DNA from: Dipteronia dyeriana
Taxonomy: Eukaryota; Streptophyta; Magnoliopsida; Sapindales; Sapindaceae
Length of the DNA: 64,000 nucleotides
Reading direction: 5' to 3'
Assembly: GCA_032871835.1 (NCBI GenBank)
Contig: CM065301.1
Coordinates: 12,975,291 to 13,039,290, forward strand
Position numbers and translations under genes: made by a program. Shown here one piece after another: positions 1 to 10,999 of this stretch (position 1 is the first letter of the stretch; each line of letters opens with the position of its first letter). The notes beneath the pieces are model-generated. The model was not told the origin of the DNA. It did no database searches and saw only the letters and a program-made list of their open reading frames with translations.

Positions 1-399
1 TCAATTTCTCTACAACCAACAATCCGTCATCTTCTTTTCTTATATTCTTTTTCATCAACATCACGGAGCCGTTTAATGCTTAAAACTTTTTAAATTATAT
101 AAAGTTTACAAGTTATATTATGTATTTTTTAATGTTATTTTTATTTGAATTAATTATTAATGTTTGAATTAATAATTTATTGATTTTTTTAATTTCAGAT
201 TATAACTCATATGCTAGGCTTTTTAATTTTTTTTCCCAATTTTTTTCCCAAACGAGGTATCAATATCTTGTAAATTATGAAATTATGTGATGAGTGATGT
301 GAAGTTGACACTTCACGTACCAATACTATTTGGAAAAAAAAATTGGGAAGCTTAACATTACTCAACTTTTATATATTAAGAATGACTTTATATTAATTC

Positions 400-550
400 G
401 ATCTATCAAATCATATCGGATCGGATCAAATAGTAATCAGATCGGATCGGAACCAGCTATAAAATTGGATCAGATTGGATTACAATTTCTTCGATCCAAT
501 CGGATCGATCAGATCTTGGATCATAACAAATTCATTGGATCCGATCCGCC
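400..550. repeat. GGATC-rich degenerate repeat
   Basis: The motif GGATC/GATCGGAT recurs in both orientations over about 150 bases (for example ATCGGATCGGATC, GATCGGATCGGA and CCAATCGGATCGATC). Such runs are common at ends of plant DNA transposons and MITEs, but no paired terminal repeat or target duplication was found here. The flanking stretch 1-400 is AT-rich with no gene; it holds only a small hairpin near 301-319 (GTGAAGTTGACACTTCAC). Confidence 0.45.
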
Positions 551-611
551 GTACACCCCTCAGCAAAATGTTAATTTACCAATATTATTAATAATTCGAG
601 TTTGAGTTTAT

Positions 612-720
612 CTTTTAAATTGACATGAGTTAGTAACATGTATTTAGGGTTTGATTAAGCATGATATGGAAACATTTCTAGGTTAAACTTTTGGATGAAT
701 TACGTGCCTATAAATGTTAG
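612..720. repeat. Left copy of a dispersed relic (matches 33.57-33.69 kb)
   Basis: About 110 bases align by eye with 33570-33690. Both contain TTAGGGTTTGATTAAG, then an AGAAACAT or GGAAACAT word, then TTTTGGAT-AATTA-GTGC. In the right copy this stretch lies directly after a possible first exon and splice donor, so it may be the start of an old intron. The stretch 720-1120 is otherwise AT-rich intergenic DNA. AGAGTTGCTCTTA near 876-888 looks like a MITE end without a clear partner. Confidence 0.5.
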
Positions 721-1124
721 GTTATCTGTTAATCAAATTTTAACAGAATATTCTTTAAAGATATTTTTTTAATATAAAATTTGGTATGAAGCATTATAAT
801 GGAAAAAAAAATAATATAAGCAGATGCTCTTTTAATATACATAAAATTGGTATAAAATTGGGTATCCAATATTAGAGTTGCTCTTACAAGTTGATTGTTG
901 AATAAAATTTAAGACGATCTATTTGCGATTCGACTTATTTTCGAATCACTTGTAATTAATCCATCACCTATGTGAATTGTGAACCCTCAATCTCATCATA
1001 CATCATTAGACCTAATCTTTTATTCTAATCGAAGGGTGATACATGCATGCATTAACACCCCTTACAAGAAAAAAAGAACAGAAACAAAGTGAATCTCACA
1101 GAAAAAAAGAGGCATGTGTCACAA

Positions 1125-1131
1125 ACGTGTC
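1125..1131 (+). promoter_or_regulatory. ABRE-like motif upstream of the ABA-type bZIP gene
   Basis: ACGTGTC matches the ABRE consensus ACGTGKC bound by group A bZIP factors. It lies roughly 200 bases upstream of the inferred 5' leader exon of a gene that itself encodes such a factor. This fits autoregulation, but a 7-base match can be chance. No equivalent was noticed upstream of copy 2. Confidence 0.4.
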
Positions 1132-1228
1132 AAAATTGAATCAACCTTCGTGGGGCCAACAAAAAATAACCATGTTTTATAAGATGGCCACCATAGCAGT
1201 TACACTCTCTATACAGCCACTGAAAAGT

Positions 1229-1229
1229 G

Positions 1230-1258
<29 letters not shown>
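1229..1258. repeat. Poly(A) tract
   Basis: A near-unbroken run of A in the promoter of bZIP copy 1. It gives rise to lysine-rich or phenylalanine-rich spurious reading frames on the two strands, none of them credible. Confidence 0.9.
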
Positions 1259-1260
<2 letters not shown>

Positions 1261-1300
1261 ACCCTCCTCTCCTCTCTACTAAGTAGAACCACTTCTTCAG

Positions 1301-1377
1301 ACATATAAAATCAAAAATATTTTGGCGAAGAAGTGTTTTCATTTTTCTAGCTTCCTCAAGTGTAGATCAGACTCCAG
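1301..1377 (+). promoter_or_regulatory. TATA-like box and 5' non-coding leader exon of bZIP copy 1
   Basis: CATATAAAA at about 1302-1310 is a plausible TATA box. The leader exon ends at 1377 in GATCAGACTCCAG followed by the donor GTAATT. Copy 2 has the same arrangement (GATCAGACTGCAG then GTAAAT at 12090/12091), and conservation between the copies is the main evidence. The 5'-UTR intron runs 1378-3019 and ends TTTCCACAG. Confidence 0.55.
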
Positions 1378-1766
1378 GTAATTATTTTCAACTTACATTT
1401 CTTTTTTCTTTCTTTTTTTTTTATTAAAAAAGAAGAAGAGAGAAAGTGGTTGGTGGTAATTTGTCTTGAAGACTGTTTTTTTTTCTTCTTCTCTTTTTTT
1501 TACTGTTGATTTTCTGGTGATGGATGATCTTGATTAATTTAGTTGATTTATGATCTTTTAGTCTGATGTGTTACTACAGATTGTTTACAACCACTGCATT
1601 AACTTGCATGTATATTAGATAAACTGTTTTGCTGAATTCCAACCCTATATTGAAGATGAGTCTAGTTCTACTGCCGATACTGCCTTATTTCGATTCTCCT
1701 TCTGCTGGTGTGACAACTCGCCATACCACATAATTTGGGAAGTGATGTGGGAAGCTCATCATTACT

Positions 1767-1880
1767 CTTTTTTTTAACAATAATTCGGGATTTAGAAAGG
1801 GATGGATTTGAACCCACAACCTCATATGCTCATATGCAGATTGAAATGACAAATCACTTGGTCAACCTCATGCCTTCTAT
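1767..1880 (-). mobile_element. Probable truncated tRNA-derived SINE
   Basis: Read on the minus strand, an A-box-like TTGACCAAGTG (about 1855-1865) is followed about 40 bases later by a B-box-like GGTTCAAATCC (1803-1813), and the copy ends in a short A tail (run of T on the plus strand near 1767-1774). This is the layout of a plant SINE derived from a tRNA. It sits in the 5'-UTR intron of bZIP copy 1. No target-site duplication could be defined. Confidence 0.4.
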
Positions 1881-3042
1881 GGAGTTGCTAAGTAAATTGT
1901 ATATGGTTACATTAATTCTAATTTGTTGTTATCATGTCCGAGTTTCTCGGGGTTTTTTATTTGATTAATTGCATCAAAACTCATAATTTCTTATATATAA
2001 AAAAACTCATAATATCTAAATATGATTTGTATAATTATGAATTTGAATTAATTTTTCTTATGGTATTTGAGTTGTTTAATTTATCGCAATTGAGTTGTTG
2101 AATTTACAATTCTTGAATATGACTTGTATAAGTCTAAGTATTAAATATTAACTGCGTTGAAACTCACAATCTGAGCCGTTACAAATTTGCACGCATGTGC
2201 AGGCAGCTTAGTTGGAAAAAAAAAATCAGGTGGACTAATCTAAAAATTAATATGGTCTTTTATTAGAATTTTTATTTTTTCTAGTAAAATAAAATAAACT
2301 TAAATTATTATTTTTTTTTCAAAAAATTGGGTTGGGATGCAGTGGTCAAATTTAAATTTACCCTTGTAGTTGTATTTGGGTGGTTTAATTTATGTTTTGT
2401 TTGCTTTGTGTTGTTCAAATTTAGCCATGTAGTTGTATAAGGATAGTTTAATTAATTAATCAATTCATTTTGTGTCTGTATTGTATTATGTATCATGTTC
2501 AACTCCTCAAAAGAAAAAGTATCATTTTTTAAAATGAACTATCTATCCACCTATATAAACTAAATATTTTTAAATTTTTTAAAACGTATCATGTATCTTT
2601 GTTGGTGTTGTAGAGAGGTGTCCTTATTCACTCTAAAAAAATTCAATTTATTTTTTATATTTTATTGGAGTACAGGCTGTAAGTAGATTGCTGCATGGAA
2701 ATTGTGTAGCTAATCTTGTTCAGTTGTTTGTCACCTAGTTTTGTGTTGTTACTGGGCCGATCGTGAAGCCATGGAGTGCTCTCTTCTTTTCTGTTTAAAT
2801 ACTTTAATGGGTCTGACCAAGATTGGAATCTTGATCTCTGTTTCTATTGGGCAGCCTATTTTTTCTTGGATTTATCAACTATGAAATCAATGTATTATAC
2901 TATTATTACTATAATTATTATTTCAATTGTCACCTTGTTTAGGATGTTATTGTTATTATAACTTGAGATTTCGTTGTCTATAAAGCCTGAAATGAATGAA
3001 TCCCTTGTATTTTCCACAGGAGTAGTTGGTGCTTTCTCATCA

Positions 3043-4903
3043 ATGGCTCTCTCTGAATCTGCAAGTGTTGCTTATTGCGGTGCACCATCACAATCACCAC
3101 ATCAACCATCAACACAATCACAGCAACATGAAGAAACTACCACCAAGGACCAACAAAACTCCAACATCCTCTCACTTACTCTCGATGAGATTCAACTCAA
3201 GAGCGGGAAGCCTTTCGGGTCAATGAACATGGATGAATTCATCACCAATTTGTGGAATAGTGTTGATGACAATCTAGTTCCCTCAGAGCCTGATGATCAC
3301 ATTGAACCTATCAACAACAAAATCATCAGCGAGAGCCAACAACCGCCCAATTTGACCCGACAAAACTCATTCTCCATCCCTATCCAGATATGCAAGAAGA
3401 CTGTCGAGGAAGTATGGTCCGAAATCCAAAGGGATCAACCACTCCACAAGCTTGACAACATAAGCAACCGCGAACCACCTCAGCGCCAACCAACCTTTGG
3501 AGAGATTACATTGGAAGAGTTCCTAATTAAAGCCGGGGTCGTCCAAGGAACGTCGAAGACTTCTCAGCATAAAATTGCACCACCACCACCTATTCAAAAC
3601 AACAACACAAGTTTGGATGCAAATTTTGTAATGGGGCCTACAATGGGGTTAGGATTTTCTACTCATCCAAACGTCGCGAACAACTATTTAGTCAGTGGTT
3701 ACGCGGCATACCCAATATATGCACCAACTAGGAGTGTTGGGGCGGAAATGTTACCCAACAATGGTGATCAAAGTAATGAGAAGAGTCTTGGCATGGGAGA
3801 GGCAGGTGGTCTCAAAAACAATAAGAAGAGGATAATTGATGGTCCGCCAGAGGTGGTGGTAGAGCGGAGGCAACGCAGAATGATAAAGAATAGGGAGTCT
3901 GCAGCACGATCTCGCGCTAGGAAACAAGTGAACAAATAGCGAAAATCTTTTCTATCTCTCTATTGAATATATGATCATGCTCTTATCAATATTATCAAAT
4001 TGCTTCTACTGACTGCAGGCATACACAGTGGAGCTCGAAGTGGAATTGAATCAGCTTAGAGAGGAGAACGAAAAGCTGAAACAAATTGTGGTAATCTTAT
4101 AATTTATTTATTTACTTATTTATTATATATATATATGGGGTTCATTTTCACTATTATTATTCTAATGTTGCGGGCACTGATTAAAGTTATTTCAACTTTA
4201 TATATAACAGAAGGAATATGAGGAAAAGGGAGCACAAGAGGTAATTATTGAGGAAAAGGGAGCACAAGAGGTATTTATATATTTCCTATATATATATAGT
4301 TAAATAGTTTAATTAACCATGTTTCTATATAAAATATGAAATTATTATCATCTATATACCATGGTTTTTGGGTACTGCTTTGCCATTGTCTGAATCTTTG
4401 TTAAATTATAGCTAAAACACTTTGTTTCTATTTTGTTTACCAAATATATAAAAGTAGTTTTCTTATGATTAATAGAAAAATGCATAATGATCACATCCAC
4501 AGATGTATCAACTCATAATAAATCTTTATTAATGTGTATCCACTCATTTTATCATTATTAATAGGCATCCATTTATCAATTGCTGCACATCATGAGAGAT
4601 ATAATGTGGGACGTCAAAAATACACTTGACTGATTATTATTTTTTTTTAAAAATAAATTATTAACAAATCTTTGTTTTAGGTATCTTTTATCTATAAAAA
4701 AAATCACGTATATTTGAGTGCTTTTTATAGAATCACTTGAAACATATCATAATTTTTGTGTATTTTTGTCATTAATTTGTTTGTGTTATCAGAATTAATA
4801 TATTGTTAGTGTTTGTATTTGTGTTATATAACTATTAGAACATATTCTGATTATATATTTTAAATAGGATGATGAAAGCAAGAATGACACTGAAGAAGGA
4901 TGA
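3043..4903 (+). CDS. Group A bZIP transcription factor, AREB3/EEL (DPBF)-like, copy 1
   Basis: Encodes a nuclear ABA-responsive bZIP factor expected to bind ABRE (ACGTG) promoters as a dimer. Coding exons: 3043-3927, 4019-4090, 4211-4240 and 4868-4903, giving 340 residues. The ATG at 3043 is chosen because a conserved 5'-UTR intron ends at 3019; upstream in-frame ATGs (2974, 2992) lie inside that intron. Visible motifs: C1 at about residues 44-71 (LTLDEIQ...GSMNMDEF), C2 at about 104-128 (LTRQNSF...KKTVEEVW), C3 at about 148-167 (RQPTFGEITLEEFL), basic region 274-295 (RMIKNRESAARSRARKQ; N-x7-R is N283/R291), then a leucine zipper. C1-C3 are the SnRK2/CDPK phosphorylation segments of this family. 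Odd: the C-terminal LRRTxTGPW-type motif usual in the family is missing, since the last exon stops after about 11 acidic residues. A duplicated donor could add ten residues (see 4219-4278). ABI5-like naming is equally possible. Confidence 0.85.
4219..4278 (+). repeat. 30-bp tandem duplication spanning a splice donor in bZIP copy 1
   Basis: Positions 4219-4248 and 4249-4278 are near-identical 30-bp units (one mismatch, GTAATTAT versus GTATTTAT). Each contains the end of coding exon 3 and a GT donor, at 4241 and 4271. Because the unit is 30 bp, using the second donor keeps the frame and adds ten residues (V-I-I plus a repeat of E-E-K-G-A-Q-E). Copy 2 has only one unit, so the duplication arose after the gene duplication. 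Confidence 0.85.
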
Positions 4904-6320
4904 GGAGGGTCCCGGCTAGTTTTGTACGATAATGGTGATCGGATTAGCAGGATCAAAAGCCAGCAGGCCCAGCACCCATCAACATATTACCAAATTATCA
5001 ATAAATAAATACATATATTTATATATTTGTGAGGTTTGATGTATTATAAATAAGAGAGGGATTTTCTAAATAAGTTGTTAGTTACATATAATATGTTCCG
5101 GAGTATTCTTAATTAGTTCATATTTAATTTGGTTATTTTACAACTTTGTTTCACCTTAATTTCTTTGGAATAGTTAATCAATGATTATTGAAATCTATAT
5201 ATATATGTCTTTATCTTCGGGCACACCTTATTGAATTATCACTTTGTGCTACCACAAAAGTAAGTATTAGTTTGATATGTACTCTTTTTTTAGCTATTAC
5301 AACATTAATTTAGGATCCGGAGGGGACTATCATTAGAATTGAATTAAAGATAATGTAGACGTAAGGAGTATAGAACTAGACCATTCTTATATCATCACAT
5401 TTTTACGGTTTTTTTTTTAATAATTATTACAATATTTTGAGAGATTAGGGAGGAGGTATGGGCTGCATAAGATTTGGCCTATTAGGGTGAAAGTGGAACT
5501 AATGAGGGAGAGCATCTTTGCTTTTAACTTTAAGAATGCAATTGGCCGGACAAGAGTATCACCCATTTGCCAAACAACTCAAGCAAATCAACAAGAAAAA
5601 TGGTTTCAAAAATGGTTACGTGTTTGGTCCACCCGGACCACCGTGTTTGGTTTCAAAAATCTACTTTAGGAAGGAAACAAGGACATAGCGATGTAATGCC
5701 CTCTAATACATCTAATTTTAAGCTATGGCAATGTAGATTTAGAGTGGATTGATTGGAATTTTAAGAACATAGTACTGAGAAAAGAAATATATAATTAGTT
5801 CATAGAGAGAGAAAGAAGGATAGACAAGGAATTGGAAATTGGTTGTAATATTCGTTGAAATGAAAAAGGATCCTATACAGACAATATAAGCTAGGAAACA
5901 AAATAACAGATAGGAGGCCATGGAAAATAAGCCCTTACAGCGGCTCATAAGACCAAACCTACATTGGACGTATTGAACTGAACGACGTCGTATTGACAAA
6001 ATTGGAAAACCCTAAATCCCTAAATCGAAACGTTGTGTATTAGAAGAGAGGCTCTTTAAAGCATTATGACGGTTAGTGTAACGACATTCTCAAATTGTGA
6101 CATTGTCATCAACTTCAAAAAATCATAGACCTTAAGGATTGAATTCTAGGAAATGAGTGGCGATCGTAGAAGTGTCTTCTAAGTCATGTCTTTAGGGCTC
6201 GTGTTTGGCCATTGAACCAAGAATCGGATCACATCATGGTTATGTCTTTTCACCATTTTTCGAGCTAACACGGTGACTAGAAATCCTAAGAGTTAACCAT
6301 CTGGTCCTGTCCAGAGAAGC
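4904..6320. other. 3' region of bZIP copy 1 and intergenic DNA
   Basis: The 3'-UTR and downstream flank (about 4904-5170) align with the flank of copy 2 up to the shared TTATTTTACAACTTTGTTTCAC, so the duplicated block extends past the gene. From about 5230 to 6320 I see no gene. The short open frames there lack family motifs and balanced codon use. Confidence 0.6.
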
Positions 6321-6329
6321 GTCGAACTA

Positions 6330-6900
6330 GGGTTGACAGCAGTACCCATCTTCTTCTTGAGCTACGAAACATGGAATACATAATGGATTTGGGATTCTGG
6401 TGGGAGTAGAAGTCGATAAGCTACATTACCCACTCAAGCAGGCACCAGGGAAGGCCAGAAGAAACGAGTAGCTAGCTTAAGGTTCTTTCGAATGGCAATT
6501 GGGGTTTGTTGATATGGCTGGAGCGTTAAATAGACGTAATCCTCAACAACAAACCCTCTCTCAGATAGATTCCTATCAACATAAAGCTTCATCCTCGATT
6601 GTGCCTGCACTAGGGCCTTTTTAAAGATAAATTGAATCTTAGTTCTTTTAATAACAAAGTCTTGAGTCTTTAATGAATTGTAATCAAGGTGTGTGAGTTA
6701 AAAAAATGGTGGTTTGTAGTCGTACATAGCCTCAAATGGTGTCCTTGTTAGGATAATGTGGTAATTGGTGTTATACAACTATTCAACCAAAGATTGAAGA
6801 CATTAACTATGATCAGTTTATTAAGACAGGAAGAAACTCATGACCACCTCAAACGTTATGACTTTTCGAATTTAAAAACTTTCGTTAGTGAAATCTGTTA
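6330..6900 (-). pseudogene. Fossil Ty3/gypsy integrase (C-terminal part)
   Basis: Translating the minus strand with several frame jumps gives recognisable pieces of a Ty3/gypsy integrase in the right order: a YNTNYH-like segment (about 6750-6775), TPFEAMYDYKPP (about 6705-6745), an RMKLYVD...RGFVVEDYVYL...LQPY segment (about 6510-6630), and LPPES...FHVSQLKKKMG (about 6340-6410). These correspond to the end of the catalytic core and the GPY-type C-terminal region before the chromodomain. Many stops and frameshifts are present and no LTRs were paired. It is an old, dead insertion between the two bZIP copies. Confidence 0.75.
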
Positions 6901-6999
6901 GAAAAGGCTTGTCCCTGGACATTGAATAAGGTCGTCCTTATCTGATAGAAAATGTTTTACGGAGGGAAGGTGAATATGAGTTGTTTTAGGGTAGCTGCT

Positions 7000-9180
7000 T
7001 GAGGCATTTATTGCAAGTTCCAAACCATCACATGTTTTCAATGCAACTGGTGCTTAATCTGCTGGTGAGAGAAATTAAAATGGGTTCTTTATTAGGGGTA
7101 AGAATGCTAGATTCTCAAAAGTAGAGTTCTGTTTAGCAACGGGGTTGTAGTTTGAACCTTTGACAGATATATGCGAGAAGGAATATAAAGTGCTCGATAA
7201 TGGCATTCACAAACATTATTTTACGGGTGAAATGAATTTCAGACTTCGAACCTTTTATGATAGATTTAAGCAAGGTAGATTCTCATTACCATGAGATTGT
7301 ATGAAGATGGTACTGGTGTTAATTGTTAACAATATATTGTTATGTCAAGACATAAGTAGGAAAGTAGCACCTTGGTTGTTTTCTCCGGTAGAGAATAAGG
7401 AAGAGTTTAATGACTTTTTATGGGGTCATTAAGTATTTAAGTTTACGTTTTACCATTTGAGGAAGTGTCTTAGGCTAGTAACTATTTTCGGTTTTACATA
7501 TGTATTACATGTTTGCATTCTTTTGTATTATTAATGCAACTGGTGTTTTTTGTTTTGATGTTGATTTTGTGTATTACATTTGTAGATTTGGGCGATAGAG
7601 GCTATCATGTCCATGAGGGAAACTTTAGCAGTTCCTTTGGTAGATTTGGGTAATGGAGTCCAAATGTCGTGCATACTGAAATAGAGTTTCAATAAGAGGC
7701 ATCCGAATTTTCATAAACGACTTAAAGAATTAGAGGATGCTAGACAGGTAATCGCTTGTGCATTAACATTGTTAAACAATACATTAATAAGTTAAACATA
7801 ATAATATTGGATTAACATTTTATTTTTAAAGACAATTAATAGTACAGTTTACGACAAAAAAGGTATTTGGTGCCAACACATCGAAAAGAGGGACATGGTG
7901 ATTGGGTTGGAATAGATACGAGTTTATGAGAAGGGCCAAGATGTTTACTAATAGGATTGGGTAATGATGATAATGAGATTGATAATTTAGGTGTTTGAAA
8001 GGATAGTGTTAATGGTGGAGGTGGTGAGGTTGGTGGTAATAGTGTAGGTGGGGATTGGGGTGGTAAAGTTGTTGGTGGGGTCTCTGGTCACGTTGGAGGT
8101 TTTAGAACTAAAAATGTGCGACAAAGGAATAAGTGAGCACACATCGAACAATCACAGATTAGAGGTTCTAGAATCAGAAATGTGCAACAAAGGAATAAGT
8201 GAGCATGCATCGAACAACCGCAGGTTAACCTACATTTGTCAAAAATATTTGGATTCCGAATATATTTTGTTATGTAAGTACCCTTAACACTATTGTAATA
8301 TATTTTATCATGATGTTGCAACCTGCCATTGATGCTATTCTAAATCTTGTAAAAGATATTGTCAAGCGTGAAATGGAAACAATTCTGAAACAAGAATCGT
8401 AAATGATGAAATATTGCATGATTTGGTGAATTAAAACCTTCTTTTTTAACAAGCAACAATGCCTTACCTCACATGTTAGTTAACTAAAAAATTTGAGAAA
8501 TGTCTCACAGGTCATATAATTAAGCATTATAATTGCAAGTAATCTCATTTGATATCATTTTGCATTACTCATATCATGGTGTTACTCACATCATATCATA
8601 TCATATCTTTTGGCGTTACTCAGCTCATAACACTTGGTGTTGGTATAACTTAACGTTACTGCTCTTATATTTATTGACATAACTCATAACATATTTTTTA
8701 CTTTGCCTAGTGCTATTTATGTTGGTGCGGTTGGTAACAAAAAGGATAGAGAAGATGATCGTGTGTTCGTTTTTGAGGAAATTGTGTATTCAAACGTGGT
8801 GTTGTTGAATGATGCATTTTAGTAATCATATGAATTTATGTTAATATTGTAGTTTCTTTTTGTTTTACAATGATTATTATACTTTTTTAGATTTGTTTTT
8901 TGTTGTTTTATTTTGTTTTAGAGTCCAATTTTGTTGTTGATTTTTCTCTTCATTCTTATATGCATTCGAAGATCAGAATGAGAGGTCAGCATCAAAAGAA
9001 TAACTCTATGAGCTATAATGAAAATGACTTGCAAAGAAGTGCACGACATGAAAATCTTAATACCAAGTTAATTAATGTTGCAATTATGTTTGATATTGAT
9101 TATTATACTATTTTAGCTTAGTTTTTTGTTGTTTTGTTTTGTTTTTGTAAGAACCTCTATTTTTTATTGGTTTATTTCAT
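7000..9180. other. Intergenic DNA, probably decayed transposon sequence
   Basis: No intact gene. The upstream part (7000-7560) may be an older part of the gypsy fossil but gave no motif I could place. The stretch 7980-8090 is GGTGG-rich and leads into a coding-like tandem repeat (separate entry). GTTACTCA-like words recur at 8565-8670. Short open frames at 8900-9121 are not recognised. Confidence 0.4.
8096..8227 (+). repeat. 66-bp coding-like tandem repeat, two units
   Basis: Units 8096-8161 and 8162-8227 differ at only a few positions. They translate in one frame to a 22-residue repeat (EVLE...MC-KGISEH-SNN-RL). The length divisible by three and the open frame through both units suggest a fragment of a former coding sequence, possibly transposon-borne. 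The protein family is not recognised. Confidence 0.7.
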
Positions 9181-10740
9181 GACAAACCACATTGAGATTT
9201 TTTGTAATGGATAGCTTCGGTCTCCAATTGTGACTCATCTTCAACAAGCTTTCAAGGTCCTAAAGTGCTTCAAGTGAGGTAGTTCACTTGACTTAACTCT
9301 TTGAAGAGATTCAATTGCACACACACATACACACTTCATGCATGTTTTGTTTACCTTGCATTTATGTTCCTTATTACTTATATGTATGCATTATTTACAC
9401 ATTGCACACACACTTACATGCATTTGTATTGACATGCATTTATTCTTTGTTGCTCATGTGTTCATTCCTTTATAATCACACTTGCACTTCATTTCTAGAT
9501 TTAAGTGTGGTTTTGTATGGTGTGCTTGTATTGTGTCCACGCTTGCATGATGGCATGCTTGTCTTAGCGCGTTGAGTGACCATTTGAGAAGGTCTCATTC
9601 TTCTCTTGGTTTGGTTATTTGGAGTAATGTGTCTAGTTTCAAACGAGTGGATTTCAATGATCTAAATGTTTTTTAAAACTGACATTTGTATGGTCTTGTG
9701 ACCATAACATTCTATACAATGCTTCAAAATGAGCTTTGAATTTTTTTTTGTACAAATTAGACAACCATACCTTTCTAATGTTATATTATTCATAATAATT
9801 CATGACCGTTTGGATTGGTTTTAAAATCTCCAAAGTGACCACCAAAATAGGGCAACTCTGTTGTTGTTTGTCTCTGACCTTTGGTCACTCAAATGACCAT
9901 AACTCTTTCTAAAGACATCCAAATCTTGTTTTCTAAATTGTATTAGAAAGTAAACTTTTATACATTTCCAACGGTATAATATACAAAAGGTTTTGATATC
10001 GTTTGATCATGTTTTGGGTCACTCGAATCTCTAGTTGTTTGGTTGTCACGGTTATACGCCCTTATTGCGCAACTCCACCAGCGGATCTTCACCAGCACGC
10101 CTAAGGCAGTAAGTGTATGCTAGTGATACGTTTGTCCACCAGTGTACCTCACCAGCGCTTTTGAGACAGTAGGTGTGCGCTAGTGTTGCGCTTGTCCACC
10201 AACGCATTATGTGTATTTTGGGTAGTTGGTTTTTCAAAACGACGCAGCTTTGTTTTTCCCTATTATATATGTTCTTTCTTCTTCCTCATTTCATTTTTAA
10301 AGCTCAAAGGACATATTTTTAGTGAGAGAGAATCCCCTAGAGAGAGAGCTTCAAACTTTGTTTTTAACTTTCGAAAACCCAACCCATGAGCATCCAAGCA
10401 TAGTCATGCATCATTAACATAGGTCTTCTTCATTAAGTGACTTGGTAAGTATAACAAACTTCATCTTTCATTATTTGTTCTATCTACTCAAGATTTAGTC
10501 TTGATTGCATATTAATTGCAAATACTCATGCTTTAATTGCATATTTACATGAGTTATGACAGGTTCGGTATTGTGATAGCTAGCATTTAGGTCATTATTG
10601 TCATCTAGCTAAGTCTTTTGCTTTACATCTAGACATTGTTGATTATGAATCATTGATTGCATTTTGTGATTGCATTAAACGGGTTGACTCGTGACACGTT
10701 TAAGGTTAGGGATTTCGACGCTTTTGGCGACGACAATCTG
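9180..10740 (+). mobile_element. LTR-like segment of an old retrotransposon
   Basis: The composition is typical of plant LTRs: CA-rich stretches (9315-9430), paragraphs built on GACCATAACT/GGTCACTC words (9690-9910), two diverged copies of a CACCAG...GTGTGCTAGTG block (10076-10150 and 10139-10205), a TATA-like box near 10260, and TTTTGGCGACGACA near 10717, which weakly resembles the TTTGGCGACTCC primer-binding site of Tat/Ogre-type elements. No partner LTR and no protein domain were found, so boundaries and class are tentative. Confidence 0.35.
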
Positions 10741-10975
10741 TTACCGCCATGAATTCCCCGACGACAATAAAGTCATTTCTGTTTCCACCACAGCAAGCAC
10801 CACAAGCACAACAACCATAACTGATTTGTAGAAACAACAACAAAATTCAATACAACAGATATCGGAAAGGCTATCAAATCTCTTGAACTTGGCAGACACA
10901 GAGTTTGAGACAACGAACAAGGCGACGACGAAGAATAAAGAGGAGGCTCTTAAAGAGTCGAAGCGTGGTTGAGTT
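10741..10975 (+). other. Broken coding-like stretch, unidentified
   Basis: An ATG at 10750 opens a short frame (MNSPTTIKSF...), which ends in a stop. A second frame then runs about 46 codons (QQQNSIQQISERLSNLLNLA..., ending near KESKRG) with reasonable codon content and a coiled-coil-like pattern. This may be the start of a retrotransposon gag or a gene relic. I do not recognise it. Confidence 0.3.
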
Positions 10976-10999
10976 GAAGCAAGACGGTGACCACGAAGA

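Noticed and set aside
1043..1342. Open frames over the poly(A) tract on both strands
   Set aside because: They exist only because of the homopolymer (poly-Lys or poly-Phe) and lie in a promoter.
1803..1866. Functional tRNA gene
   Set aside because: Only A- and B-box-like words are present. No cloverleaf or acceptor stem can be formed, so a SINE remnant fits better.
2974..3042. Upstream in-frame ATG as start of bZIP copy 1
   Set aside because: The sequence before 3020 is intron: an AG acceptor at 3018-3019 is conserved with copy 2, and the residues encoded before Met 3043 do not fit the family.
4868..4925. Reading the last exon of bZIP copy 1 in another frame to recover a C4 motif
   Set aside because: No splice choice seen gives that phase. 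The similarity (LKKDEEGPG) is weak, so it is reported only as a remark.
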